Assembly (NCBI RefSeq): GCF_019402665.1
Contig: NZ_VSST01000052.1
Span: forward strand, 1-64,000
Source: Bradyrhizobium canariense
GTDB lineage: Bacteria; Pseudomonadota; Alphaproteobacteria; Rhizobiales; Xanthobacteraceae
Length of the DNA stretch: 64,000 nucleotides
Direction of reading: 5' to 3'
The position numbers and the translations under genes were made by a program. The stretch's first letter is position 1. Each line of letters starts with the position of its first letter. This document shows positions 1-8,234 of this stretch, in pieces. The notes beneath the pieces were generated by a model. The model was given only the letters and a program-made list of their open reading frames with translations. It did no database searches and was not told where the DNA came from.

Positions 1-31
1 GTAGCCCGGATGGAGCGAAGCGCAATCCGGG
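1..31 (+). repeat. REP palindrome, left flank of the RAYT gene
   Basis: An imperfect palindrome beginning GTAGCCCGGATGGAGC and ending CAATCCGGG. The same element recurs inverted at 577-607 and in several other intergenic gaps of this window. It lies just beyond the stop codon of the transposase gene, as expected of a REP recognised by its neighbouring RAYT. Confidence 0.85.
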
Positions 32-565
32 TCAGTCTTCGCGTTCGCCGAAGGTACCAACAACCCCTCCAGATCCTCCCCAATCGAGCGGAAGCAGGCC
101 TTCGCGGACGTAGCGGTGGAGCGATGAATGCGGCCAGTCTGCCGGCGAAGAGACGTACCCGTGCTTGACTGGATTGTAGTGAATGTAATTCGTGCATCGT
201 TCAAAATCCGCGTCATCGCGAATGGTGTGCTCCCAAAACCGCCGTTGCCACAGAGAGAACTCGCCACGACGATTGCGGGAGATGGCGGCACCTGAAGTGG
301 CGAGTTGATGCGTGAAGACACTCTTGATGCGCCGCCACCGGCCGGAGAAGTCGGAGTCTGCGTCGGGCATCGTCATGATGACATGCAGGTGGTCCGGCAA
401 GACCACGATTGCATCGATCGTGAACGGCCTGTCGGCGCGCGTCATACGAAATGCGTCGCGCAGTTTGTCAACATGATCGACCAACGCGGATGATCTTCGA
501 TCATCCCGCGCCACCGTGAAGAAGAAGGTCCCGCCAGGGACGAAGTTGCGCCGGTAGCGAACCAC
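32..565 (-). CDS. REP-associated tyrosine transposase (RAYT, Y1 family)
   Basis: Y1 (HUH) single-strand nuclease of the RAYT group, thought to nick and rejoin DNA at REP palindromes. Visible signatures are an N-terminal YRRNFVPGG strand, the HUH motif in PDHLHVI, and the conserved YIHYNPVKHG helix that carries the catalytic tyrosine. Length about 177 residues is normal. I chose the GTG at 565, because the reading frame further upstream is simply the translated inverted REP (577-607) and RAYTs normally begin close to the YRR motif. The gene sits exactly between two REPs in opposite orientation. Activity is inferred; all core motifs look intact. Confidence 0.88.
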   Translation of the reverse strand: MVRYRRNFVPGGTFFFTVARDDRRSSALVDHVDKLRDAFRMTRADRPFTIDAIVVLPDHLHVIMTMPDADSDFSGRWRRIKSVFTHQLATSGAAISRNRRGEFSLWQRRFWEHTIRDDADFERCTNYIHYNPVKHGYVSSPADWPHSSLHRYVREGLLPLDWGGSGGVVGTFGERED

Positions 566-576
566 GCGGGCACCTT

Positions 577-607
577 CCCGGATTACGCTTCGCTCCATCC
601 GGGCTAC
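577..607 (-). repeat. REP palindrome, right flank of the RAYT gene (inverted)
   Basis: Inverted copy of the 1-31 element, differing at one position of the stem (GATTACGC instead of the complement of GCGCAATC). It lies 11 bp upstream of the proposed GTG start of the transposase and can be read through in frame, which artificially extends that reading frame. Confidence 0.85.
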
Positions 608-697
608 AACCAGATCGAGAGATTTGCAATCCATTCGCTTGCTTGCGCGTTTCAGGGGCTCTCGCTACGCTCTTTCAAAAAAGGGAGCGAAACGCGC

Positions 698-1573
698 GTG
701 AAGCAGGTCAGGTTCGGCGACATCACCATCGACGCGGTGATCGAGCGGGAGGGCCCGTGGCGGCGGCCGCAGGATTTTTTCCCGGCCTATGACGAGGGCG
801 TATTCAAGCGGCATTTGCCGACGATGGAGCCGGAGGTGTTCGACGCCGCGCGCGGCATGATGGTGATCACCTATCAGACCTTCGTGGTGCGCACGCCGCG
901 CTATACCATCCTGGTCGATACCTGCACCGGCGAGGACAAGGGCCATCCGCCGCCGTTCGATTTTCCGGGCAAGGCGCGCTGGCGCAACGAGCTGTTCGCG
1001 CTCGGCATCGGCTTTGAGCAGATCGACTACGTGTTCTGCACGCACCTTCACATCGACCACACCGGCTGGAATACGAGCTTGCGCGACGGTCGTTGGGTGC
1101 CGACGTTCCCGAATGCGAAATACGTCTTCCACAAGGGTGAATATGCGGCCTGGGAGGCCGAGCATGCCAAGGGCTGCAACCCGCCCGGCACCGTGTTTCG
1201 CGACAATTGCCTGCCGATCGTCGAGGCAGGCCAGGCGCTCCTGGTGGATGACGATTACGCGCTCGACGACACCGTCACGCTGACGCCGACGCCGGGGCAT
1301 TCGCCCTGCCATTGCTGCGTGAACATCTTCTCGAAGGGGCGCCGCGCGGTGGTCGCCGGCGACCTCATGCATCATCAGATCCAGTGCCGCGAGCCGGACT
1401 GGTCGGCCAGACCGGATTGGGATCCGAAGCAGTCGGCGGTGTCGCGGCGAAAGTTCTTTGCTTCCGTCGCGGACACCGACACGCTGATCCTGCCTGTCCA
1501 TTTTCCGGCGCCGACCGTCGGCCTGATCAAGCCGCGCGGCGCCGCCTTTGACTACCGGTTCAAGCGGGAGTAG
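698..1573 (+). CDS. MBL-fold metallo-hydrolase
   Basis: Metallo-beta-lactamase-fold hydrolase of 291 residues. The metal-binding motif HxHxDH is present as THLHIDHTGW near residue 115. A further His lies in PTPGHSPCH (about residue 205), an Asp in AGDLMHH, and a last His in LPVHFPAP. The substrate cannot be told; lactonases and glyoxalase-type enzymes share this fold. The start is a GTG preceded by AAGGGAG at 681-687. It stands alone between the RAYT unit and a convergent asparaginase gene. No signal peptide, so a cytoplasmic enzyme. Confidence 0.85.
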   Translation: MKQVRFGDITIDAVIEREGPWRRPQDFFPAYDEGVFKRHLPTMEPEVFDAARGMMVITYQTFVVRTPRYTILVDTCTGEDKGHPPPFDFPGKARWRNELFALGIGFEQIDYVFCTHLHIDHTGWNTSLRDGRWVPTFPNAKYVFHKGEYAAWEAEHAKGCNPPGTVFRDNCLPIVEAGQALLVDDDYALDDTVTLTPTPGHSPCHCCVNIFSKGRRAVVAGDLMHHQIQCREPDWSARPDWDPKQSAVSRRKFFASVADTDTLILPVHFPAPTVGLIKPRGAAFDYRFKRE

Positions 1574-1594
1574 AGCGACCGCAGGTCGGACGCC

Positions 1595-2686
1595 CTAATA
1601 AGTGTAGAACATCCGCTGGATTTCCTTCGTGTCGGTCGTCTTTGTCAGCGCCAGCATCAGCAGAATGCGCGCCTTTTGAGGGTTGAGCGTATCCGAAACG
1701 ACGAAGTCGTGTTCGTCGTCCTTGGCCTCGCCATTGCGTGCGACGATGCCGTTCCCGACACGGCTGCTGCGAACGATCACGACACCCTTCTTGCGGGCCT
1801 CGTCGAGAGCTGGCTCGACCGCGGGCCTGGCCAGGCTGCCGTCGCCGACGCCGGCATGCACGATCCCCTTGGCTCCGGCGCCGACAAAAGCGTCGATCGC
1901 GACCCGGTTCATGTTGGCATAGCCGTAGACGATATCGACTTGCGGCAGGACATCGAGGCTGGAGACGTCAAATTCGGAGTCCGCCGTGTGGCGGCGCGTC
2001 GATTGACGATAGAAGTACGGCTTGTTGCCCTGCATGTAGCCGAGAAAGCCGAGTTCCGGTGTACGGAAGGTGTCTGCCGTCGAGGTGTTGTTCTTGGTGA
2101 CATCGCGAGCCGCGTTGATCTGATCGTTAAGAGCAACCAGCACGCCCTTGCCGACGGCCTCGTCACTGCCCGCGAGGATCACCGCATTAAAGAGGTTGAT
2201 CGGCCCATCCGCGCTGATCGCCGTCGACGGTCGCATTGCGCCGACGACGACGACGGGCTTCTTGCTCTTGACGACGAGGTCCAGAAAATAGCTGGTTTCC
2301 TCGATCGTGTCGGTCCCGTGCGTGATCACGATGCCGTCGACGTCGTCCTGCGCGAGCAGCGTGTTGACGCGCTTGGCAAGCTTCAGCCAGTAGTCATTGT
2401 TCATGTTCTCGCTGGCGATCTGGAAAACCTGCTCGCCCTTGACGTTGGCCACCGTTTTCAGTTCGGGGACGGCATTCAGGAGGGTCTCTATGCCCACCGT
2501 GGCTGCGGTGTAACCGACCACGGTGGTGCTGCTCGCCCCGCTGCCGGCGATCGTGCCGCCGGTTGCGAGCACCATGACGTTGGGCAGTCCCGGGCCCCGC
2601 GCGTTCGCGGCTTCAAGTCCGATGAGCAGCGCGAAGAGCATGCTCATTGCCGCGATGAAGTGATGACGCACTCGAGGTTGCCACAT
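1595..2686 (-). CDS. Type II (periplasmic-type) L-asparaginase
   Basis: Hydrolyses L-asparagine to aspartate and ammonia. Both threonine active-site motifs of the family are present: TGGTIAGS near the mature N-terminus and HGTDTIEET about 80 residues on, followed by VGAMRPS. A hydrophobic N-terminal segment ending near ANARG suggests export, which fits the high-affinity type II class. 363 residues is the usual size. Start is ATG with a weak GGGACGT upstream. Its 3' end faces the metallo-hydrolase gene with only 21 bp between. Confidence 0.9.
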   Translation of the reverse strand: MWQPRVRHHFIAAMSMLFALLIGLEAANARGPGLPNVMVLATGGTIAGSGASSTTVVGYTAATVGIETLLNAVPELKTVANVKGEQVFQIASENMNNDYWLKLAKRVNTLLAQDDVDGIVITHGTDTIEETSYFLDLVVKSKKPVVVVGAMRPSTAISADGPINLFNAVILAGSDEAVGKGVLVALNDQINAARDVTKNNTSTADTFRTPELGFLGYMQGNKPYFYRQSTRRHTADSEFDVSSLDVLPQVDIVYGYANMNRVAIDAFVGAGAKGIVHAGVGDGSLARPAVEPALDEARKKGVVIVRSSRVGNGIVARNGEAKDDEHDFVVSDTLNPQKARILLMLALTKTTDTKEIQRMFYTY

Positions 2687-2829
2687 CTTGACGTCCCTTT
2701 CCTAGAAAGCCTTGTCGATGCGCCCCGCTTCGCTCAGCACCACATGATCGGTCAGTCGAGAGCTCCTGTCTAGGGCGACGCTTTCGGATGATTTGGTCTG
2801 GAAGCCGGCACACGCAAACACACACGCGA

Positions 2830-2852
2830 ATGGCCGGGACAAGCCCGGCCAT
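2830..2852. repeat. Short perfect hairpin repeat
   Basis: ATGGCCGGG and its complement CCCGGCCAT separated by five bases, a palindrome type frequent in rhizobial intergenic DNA. It lies downstream of the PsiF-repeat gene and upstream of the asparaginase gene. No T-run follows on either strand, so it is not a typical intrinsic terminator. Confidence 0.6.
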
Positions 2853-2905
2853 GTGGCAGTTCGTCTGGCGATTGCTCGCTAAAGCAGCAGCGAATTCGCG
2901 GCGCC

Positions 2906-3154
2906 TTACGCGCCCATCTCGCACTTCTTCATAAAGCTGTTCTTGGCGGCGCCGGCGAGCGGCTTGCCCTCGGCGCTGACGGCCTTGGGCGCGCAGGCTT
3001 CGGCTTTGCACTTCTTCATGAACGAGGTCTTGGCGGCGCCAGCCAGGGCCTTGCCGTCCTTGCCGACGGCCTTGCTTTCGCAGGTGTCCTCCGCGAAGGC
3101 CGAACCCGCTGCAAACGTGGCAACGATCGCAGCCAGGAAAATCCGCTTCATCAT
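2906..3154 (-). CDS. PsiF-repeat secreted protein
   Basis: Small exported protein of about 82 residues. A clear signal peptide (KRIFLAAIVATFAAGSAFA) is followed by two tandem PsiF repeats. Each contains a KAV..(D/E)GK.LAGAAK.SFMKKC core, with paired cysteines. PsiF was named as a phosphate-starvation protein in E. coli, but its biochemical role is unknown. Two adjacent ATG codons (3154 and 3151) follow a GGGAGA ribosome-binding site; a longer reading frame upstream lacks support. Confidence 0.85.
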   Translation of the reverse strand: MMKRIFLAAIVATFAAGSAFAEDTCESKAVGKDGKALAGAAKTSFMKKCKAEACAPKAVSAEGKPLAGAAKNSFMKKCEMGA

Positions 3155-3357
3155 GATTGTCTCCCTAAACCAGAAATGGCACGCGGATTGGAGCCGGGAA
3201 TCGTGGCGCAATCAAGCTGGATGAGCGCCTGCCGTCCGGTCTTCCTGGCGATTTTTCGAACGCGGGTTCGACGGGGCCCACGGTCTGCTGCACTGCTCGC
3301 TGACCGGGACGGGCGATCCTGCTAGCTTCGGGCGAGTTTAGCCGAAGGGAGATCGTG

Positions 3358-3828
3358 ATGGAGACCCTGATTGCGAACATGCCGGATGCCGCTTCTGACC
3401 GGCATTCTCACCTGGTTCGGCCACAAGACATGGAATGGCAGAAGACGCGCTTTCCCGGCTGCGAGGCCAAGACGCTGCTGTTCGATCGCAGCAGCGGTCT
3501 GATGACGGCCTTGATGCGCTTTGCGCCGGGATCGGTGCTGCCCGATCACGAGCATGTCGGCGTCGAGCAGAGTTATGTCATAGAGGGCGCTCTCGTCGAC
3601 AACCAGGGACCGGCCAAGGGGATTGCCTGCAAGGCCGGCGAATTCATCTGGCGCGAGGCGGGCAGCCGGCATGCGGCCTGGTGCCCGGAGGGCGCCCTGA
3701 TCCTGGCGATCTTCCAGGTGCCGAACAAGTTCTTCGAAGCCGACGGCCGCGTCGTCGATGCCGCCGGTCAAGATTGGGACCAAACGTGGGGGCACACCAA
3801 CGCGCAACGGGCGGGGAGGCCGCGATAG
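3358..3828 (+). CDS. Cupin-domain protein (ChrR-type cupin)
   Basis: Single-domain cupin of 156 residues. The first cupin motif is seen in LPDHEHVGVEQSYVIEG and the second in FIWREAGSRHAAWCPEG, giving the usual His/Glu metal ligands. Such domains are found in ChrR-type anti-sigma factors and in small dioxygenase-like enzymes; no sigma-factor gene lies beside it, so an enzyme or sensor role is open. Start ATG has AAGGGA seven bases upstream; the preceding GTG at 3355 is less well spaced. Convergent with the TetR gene. Confidence 0.8.
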   Translation: METLIANMPDAASDRHSHLVRPQDMEWQKTRFPGCEAKTLLFDRSSGLMTALMRFAPGSVLPDHEHVGVEQSYVIEGALVDNQGPAKGIACKAGEFIWREAGSRHAAWCPEGALILAIFQVPNKFFEADGRVVDAAGQDWDQTWGHTNAQRAGRPR

Positions 3829-3843
3829 GCGGCTCTTCGCAGC

Positions 3844-4407
3844 TCAACTGCCGTCATCGATGCTTCTGACGAGCATGGTGACCTGAACGGCGATCAGCCG
3901 CCGCATCTCCTTGCCGTTCCTGGCGGTTTCGCGCAGTCCCCGCATGCCGAACACCAGGCATCGCGCCAGCACCTCCGGCTCGATCGCTATCCCGGCGGCC
4001 TTCACCTGATCGCGGATGAGGTCGGCGACCAGACACTGGAAGTTGTCGTAGACCTTCCGAACTGCGGGGAAACGGAGGTCGAACAGATCTGCCGAATCGG
4101 GATGCGCCTCGATCAGGTCGAAGCCATGCGATCCCCAGGATTTGCAGGCGTGGAGCAGCTTGGCGTGAAGGCCGTCGAGGCGCGCGATTGCGGCCCTGAT
4201 CTCCCGATGCTTCTGCTCGTCCATTCGCTGGATCACCGCCGCGAACACGGCATCCTTGTCGGGGAAGAGCAAATAGAGCGCCGGCCGCGACATTCCCGCC
4301 TTGGCGGCGACGTCGCCCATCGTCGTGCGGGCATGGCCGTAGCGGGAGAACACCTCCGTTGCAGCCTCGACGGCAAGCGCCTCTTTCGAAATGCTGGAAC
4401 GAGCCAT
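3844..4407 (-). CDS. TetR/AcrR-family transcriptional regulator
   Basis: N-terminal TetR helix-turn-helix seen as TTMGDVAAKAGMSRPALYLLFPDKDAVF, with a ligand-binding C-terminal domain; about 187 residues. It is divergent from the SnoaL-like gene at 4510, and a perfect inverted repeat (4444-4470) lies in their shared promoter, the expected layout for a repressor that controls itself and its neighbour. Start chosen at the ATG giving MARSS; a further in-frame ATG at 4443 would overlap the palindrome and is less likely. Confidence 0.85.
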   Translation of the reverse strand: MARSSISKEALAVEAATEVFSRYGHARTTMGDVAAKAGMSRPALYLLFPDKDAVFAAVIQRMDEQKHREIRAAIARLDGLHAKLLHACKSWGSHGFDLIEAHPDSADLFDLRFPAVRKVYDNFQCLVADLIRDQVKAAGIAIEPEVLARCLVFGMRGLRETARNGKEMRRLIAVQVTMLVRSIDDGS

Positions 4408-4443
4408 GAGCCTTACAAGCGTTGGAATTGAACGTCGGGTCAT

Positions 4444-4470
4444 ATTGACAAGATATTAATAATTGTCAAT
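4444..4470. promoter_or_regulatory. Inverted repeat, probable TetR operator
   Basis: ATTGACAA and TTGTCAAT, perfect 8-bp arms separated by 11 AT-rich bases, in the gap between the divergent TetR and SnoaL-like genes. The arms contain TTGACA, a -35-like hexamer on both strands, so binding here would block both promoters. Role inferred from position and symmetry. Confidence 0.65.
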
Positions 4471-4509
4471 TTGACGGAAGCGGCATGAGGCCACGAGAGG
4501 TTCTGCGAG

Positions 4510-4881
4510 ATGAGCGATGAAGCGCGACTGAAGATCTGGAACACCTATCAGGCGGCGTGGGGACCCATCGATGACGACGAGCGGCGTCGGCTGCTTGAGC
4601 AAAGCGTGGCCGCGGACTGCGTGTATACCGATCCGGGCTCGCAGATTGAGGGACGCGACGCCTTGATGGCGCGCATCGGTCAAACCCAGCTCAAGTTTCC
4701 CGGCGCGCATTTCAGGAATGACAGCTTCCTCGAGCACCATGATCAGGGGCTTTTTCGCTGGACGATGTACGACGGCGCCGGTCGCGTGTTCGTCACGGGC
4801 GAGAGTTTTGGCCGCTTCGGCGACGATGGCCGCCTCGTTCAGGCGACGGGCTTCTTCGAGGTGCCCGCAGCCAAAGCCTGA
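4510..4881 (+). CDS. SnoaL-like / NTF2-family protein
   Basis: Protein of 123 residues with the cone-shaped NTF2 fold typical of SnoaL-like cyclases, isomerases and binding proteins. The family pattern is visible as an N-terminal helix, YTDPGSQIEGRDALMARI, then alternating strands ending GRLVQATGFFEVP. The substrate is not evident. It is divergently paired with the TetR gene over a palindrome, so it is probably the regulator's target. Confidence 0.75.
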   Translation: MSDEARLKIWNTYQAAWGPIDDDERRRLLEQSVAADCVYTDPGSQIEGRDALMARIGQTQLKFPGAHFRNDSFLEHHDQGLFRWTMYDGAGRVFVTGESFGRFGDDGRLVQATGFFEVPAAKA

Positions 4882-4927
4882 GCGCTGGCCGGCGCGGCAG
4901 CCGATCCTGCCGCTCCGGGCGTCGCCC

Positions 4928-5890
4928 TCAGGCGCCGCGCGCGAGAAGCGCCTTGAAGTCCGCGCGTGCGCGCTGTGCTTCGGCTCGCGCCACTGCGGAG
5001 GCGTCGCCGAGGCCGAAATAGCCGTGGATCAGGCCGGGGCCTTCATGATGCTTCACCGGCACACCGGCGGCTTCCAGCGCGCGTGCATAGGCTGTGCCCT
5101 CGTCGCGGAGGGGATCGAACCAGGCGGTGGTCACGATCGCGGGCGCGACGCCGGCGAGCGAAGCCGCGCGCAGCGGTGATACGCGCCAGTCGGTCGCATG
5201 CAAGGGATCGGCGAGATAATGGCCGCAGAACCACTCCATCACGGCGCGTGAGAGGAAGTAGCCTTCGGCATTCTCGGCGCGCGAAGGGAAGTGTGCGTTC
5301 TCGCGCGCGTCCGCATAACTCCCGAGGACGTCGGTTACTGGGTAGACCAGGAGTTGTGCGGCGAGCTTGATGCCGGCGTCGCGGCAGGCGATCGCGGTGG
5401 TGGCGGCGAGATTGCCGCCGGCGCTGTCGCCGGCAACGCCGAGGCGTTTTGCATCGGCGCCAAATTCCGCGACGCGGCCAAACACGTCGCTGACCGCGGC
5501 AAAGGCGTCCTCGAACGCGCCGGGAAAGCGCGTTTCGGGCGGGCGACGGTAGTCGACGGAGACGACGACCGCGCCGGTCTCGATCGTAAGGTTGCGTGCC
5601 TGCCGGTCGTGAGTCTCGAGGTCGCCCGCGACCCAGCCGCCGCCATGGAAAAACACCACGGTCGGCGCCGGCGTGGTGCCGACCCGGTAGATACGTGCAT
5701 CGAGCGGTCCGGCGCCGCCTTTCACCTTGATATCCGCGACGATGTCCACCGGCGGCGGCGCTATGGCCGCGCGTGAGGCAGCCAGTGCGCGCAAGGAATC
5801 GCGTGCGCTCTGTGGCGTCATCGTCTTGGCATCGCGCATCGGCAGCAGCGGAATGATCTGGGCGATGACGGGATCGAGCGGTGCGGCCAT
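4928..5890 (-). CDS. Alpha/beta hydrolase, HSL-type esterase
   Basis: Esterase/lipase of the hormone-sensitive-lipase group, 320 residues. The oxyanion-hole motif HGGGW occurs near residue 80, the nucleophile elbow GDSAGG near 153, the catalytic Asp in WFDPLRDEG and the His in LIHGYFG. The frame stays open far upstream, but ATG 5890 has a well-placed GAGG and starts the canonical sequence. Divergent from the nitroreductase gene; the 130-bp gap holds both promoters. The physiological ester is unknown. Confidence 0.9.
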   Translation of the reverse strand: MAAPLDPVIAQIIPLLPMRDAKTMTPQSARDSLRALAASRAAIAPPPVDIVADIKVKGGAGPLDARIYRVGTTPAPTVVFFHGGGWVAGDLETHDRQARNLTIETGAVVVSVDYRRPPETRFPGAFEDAFAAVSDVFGRVAEFGADAKRLGVAGDSAGGNLAATTAIACRDAGIKLAAQLLVYPVTDVLGSYADARENAHFPSRAENAEGYFLSRAVMEWFCGHYLADPLHATDWRVSPLRAASLAGVAPAIVTTAWFDPLRDEGTAYARALEAAGVPVKHHEGPGLIHGYFGLGDASAVARAEAQRARADFKALLARGA

Positions 5891-6023
5891 GTTGGGATCC
5901 TCACAGGGTTCTTGGTCTTGCTTGCGGGTTAGCATAGATATGGCGCGCCGCATCGGCAACGGCTCGCAGTTGCCATGCCAGGGTTTGCGATGCCATGGGA
6001 TGAACGGGCAGGGAGGTCTTGAG

Positions 6024-6701
6024 GTGGAATTCGAAACGCTGGTCCAGTCGCGCCGCAGCGTGCGCGGCTTCAGGAACGAGCCGGTGCCGCGCGCGGTGAT
6101 CGAGGCGATCATCGACAGTGCCAAACGTGCGCCGTCGTCGATGAACACCCAGCCTTGGCATGTCCACGTGCTCACAGGCGGGCCGCTGGAACAGCTGCGC
6201 CGACGCAACATGGAGGAAATGGTTGGCGGCGCCAAAGTCAAGCGCGACATCGTCAGCCATGGCGAATACCAGGGCGTGCACCGGACGCGGCAAGTCGACG
6301 TCGCCAAGAAACTGTTCGGCGCGATGGGGATCGCGCGCGACGACAAGCCGATGCGGCAGGACTGGGTGCTGCGCGGCTTCCGCCAGTTCGACGCGCCGGT
6401 CTCGCTGGTCTTGACCTATGACCGCGTGCTCGATCCCGGCGCGGTCTGCCATTTCGATCTGGGCGCGCTCTGCTACGGCATCGTGCTCGCGGCCTGGGAC
6501 CGCGGTCTCGGTTCGGTGATTAACGGGCAGGGCATCATGCGTTCCGACATCGTGCGCGAGGTCGCGAACATTCCGGAGGACGAGGTGATCATGACCTGCG
6601 TCGCGATGGGCTATCCCGACGACAACTTTGCCGCGAACGCCGTTCGCTCCGATCGCGAGGGCAACGACGATTTCGTGCGTTACGTCGGATTCGCCGAGTA
6701 G
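6024..6701 (+). CDS. Nitroreductase-family protein
   Basis: FMN-dependent nitroreductase-fold enzyme of about 225 residues, reducing nitro groups, quinones or related substrates with NAD(P)H. The opening RRSVRGFRNEPV and APSSMNTQPW are the family's FMN-binding signatures; VAMGYPDD near the end is also typical. I chose the GTG at 6024 because GGGAGG lies at 6011-6016; an in-frame ATG at 6000 is an alternative. It is divergent from the esterase gene. Confidence 0.88.
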   Translation: MEFETLVQSRRSVRGFRNEPVPRAVIEAIIDSAKRAPSSMNTQPWHVHVLTGGPLEQLRRRNMEEMVGGAKVKRDIVSHGEYQGVHRTRQVDVAKKLFGAMGIARDDKPMRQDWVLRGFRQFDAPVSLVLTYDRVLDPGAVCHFDLGALCYGIVLAAWDRGLGSVINGQGIMRSDIVREVANIPEDEVIMTCVAMGYPDDNFAANAVRSDREGNDDFVRYVGFAE

Positions 6702-6785
6702 CGCAGGCAGAGGAGATTATTCTCTCGCCGAATTTTTTTTGGTGCGGACCGCTTGGCGGCCTCTTGCATTCTCGATCGTGCGGGA

Positions 6786-6810
6786 GGAACAATGTGCGGA
6801 CTGAAAGGTT
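6786..6810 (+). promoter_or_regulatory. EcfG-like general-stress promoter
   Basis: GGAAC (6786-6790), 16 bases, then GGTT (6807-6810), ending 24 bp before the ATG of the small protein at 6835. This matches the GGAAC-N16/17-cGTT pattern reported for EcfG/RpoE2 general-stress sigma factors of rhizobia, except that the -10 begins with G. Assignment is by pattern only. Confidence 0.5.
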
Positions 6811-6834
6811 TGATGCTGGCGCGAGGGAATTGAC

Positions 6835-7038
6835 ATGCGGCGGCTCGCTAGCCTGGTTCGACGGTTCTTCGGCCCGCGAGTGCGGCGTCCGATCGATGAT
6901 GATCCAAGTCTTCCTTTCACCCCCGAAGAGTTCGGCCGGATGATCCGCAGCGGCCGGCACGAGGACATGAAGCTGCTGGCCGAAGGGCTGGCCTGCCGGA
7001 CCGTTCCGCGCCGCACCAGACACCGCGCCGCGCACTAG
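6835..7038 (+). CDS. Small basic hypothetical protein
   Basis: 67 residues, Arg-rich at both ends (RRLASLVRRFFGPRVRR; RRTRHRAAH) around an acidic centre (DDDPSLPFTPEEF). No domain recognised. Support for a real gene is a GAGGG seven bases before the ATG and an EcfG-like promoter at 6786-6810. It may belong to the general-stress regulon. It is convergent with the HD-GYP gene. Confidence 0.55.
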   Translation: MRRLASLVRRFFGPRVRRPIDDDPSLPFTPEEFGRMIRSGRHEDMKLLAEGLACRTVPRRTRHRAAH

Positions 7039-7064
7039 GCTGGAGTCGAGACGGGTTGCTGCGC

Positions 7065-8186
7065 TCATCTCGTGAGTGCGACCTGTCTGAACGCGGTCAG
7101 CAGTGCCTTTTCCAGCTTTCCACTCATTCCGCAGAGAATGTTATAAGCCTCTGCCCGCGGCATCGTTGGCTTGTAGTGCCGGTGCTCGATCAGGGCAGCG
7201 TAGATGTCCGAGATCGTCAGGATGCGCACGATATCGCCGATGTTCCCGGCGCAGAGCGCATCCGGGTAGCCGCTGCCGTCGAGAAATTCGTGATGATGCC
7301 GCACGGCATCGAGGATCTCCGGCGAGATATTGTCGTGGTCTTTCAGAAAATCGTAGCCCGCCACCGGGTGCGTCTCGATCATGGCACGTTCCTCCGGATC
7401 GAGACGGCCGGGCTTGTCGAGGATGGCAAGCGGGATCCGGGCCTTGCCGATGTCGTGGAACATGGCCGCCGTGTATAGCCGCTCCAGATCTGACCTGCCG
7501 ACGCCAAGGCTCAGGCCGAAATCGATGGCGACGCCGGTGACGAGGAGGCAATGCTGATAGGTCCCCTCGTGATGGCGCCGCACCGTCGTGAGCCATTCCG
7601 ACAGGCCATGCTGGGTGATGCGATCGGCGATCTGGCGGCCGGCTTCCCTGGCGCCGCTGACGTCAATCGGCTGCCCCGATGTCACCGAGGCAAACATCGA
7701 CGCGATGGCAATCGCCGCGGTCTCGACGGCGTTGTCCGGCTGCGGCGCGTGACCTGAGGAAGCAGGCGCCTCTTCGGCGGGATCAACCAGCGCTGCCAGC
7801 AGCTTGATCTTGTCGATCGTCCCGGGAAGGACGAGCGTGGCTCCGAGCGCGTAGGCCTGCGAGATACTCATGTGAGAGGAGTGCTCGACCAGGAAGATGC
7901 GCTTGGTTGCCTTCGCGAGCTTTACGCCTCGTTTCTTGATGGCCGCAATGGTGTGGACATCATGCAATTCCGCACGGATGACGATCGCGAACGGCACCTG
8001 GGACAGCTTGGCTTCCGCGTCGAGCCGTTCGCCTGCGACGGCAAACTGCTGCTCGAGCATCGAACAGACGCTCGACAATTTGTCTGAAGAATCAGCCAGC
8101 ACATGCACGAACGGGCGTGCCGCTTCCTTCTCTCGGATGCCGCCGTCGCCCTTGACGCGGCGGGATATAATTCGCGCGTTCTGCAC
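7065..8186 (-). CDS. HD-GYP domain protein (probable c-di-GMP phosphodiesterase)
   Basis: 373 residues. The N-terminal 150 or so residues resemble a degenerate receiver or sensor region. The C-terminal HD-GYP domain shows the HD pair in FHDIGK and the GYP signature in HHEFLDGSGYP, followed by DIYAAL, so the catalytic residues look intact. HD-GYP enzymes hydrolyse cyclic di-GMP. The start is GTG with AGGT upstream. It lies 48 bp after a PilZ gene, itself overlapping a DUF2336 gene, which suggests one c-di-GMP signalling operon. Confidence 0.88.
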   Translation of the reverse strand: MQNARIISRRVKGDGGIREKEAARPFVHVLADSSDKLSSVCSMLEQQFAVAGERLDAEAKLSQVPFAIVIRAELHDVHTIAAIKKRGVKLAKATKRIFLVEHSSHMSISQAYALGATLVLPGTIDKIKLLAALVDPAEEAPASSGHAPQPDNAVETAAIAIASMFASVTSGQPIDVSGAREAGRQIADRITQHGLSEWLTTVRRHHEGTYQHCLLVTGVAIDFGLSLGVGRSDLERLYTAAMFHDIGKARIPLAILDKPGRLDPEERAMIETHPVAGYDFLKDHDNISPEILDAVRHHHEFLDGSGYPDALCAGNIGDIVRILTISDIYAALIEHRHYKPTMPRAEAYNILCGMSGKLEKALLTAFRQVALTR

Positions 8187-8234
8187 GGTTGACCTGAATT
8201 ATGCTGAGTGGATGGGCTGATGAATCCTTGGGGC

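Noticed and set aside
51-493. A 62-residue plus-strand frame inside the RAYT gene (305-493)
   Set aside because: Shadow of the RAYT gene; no ribosome-binding site.
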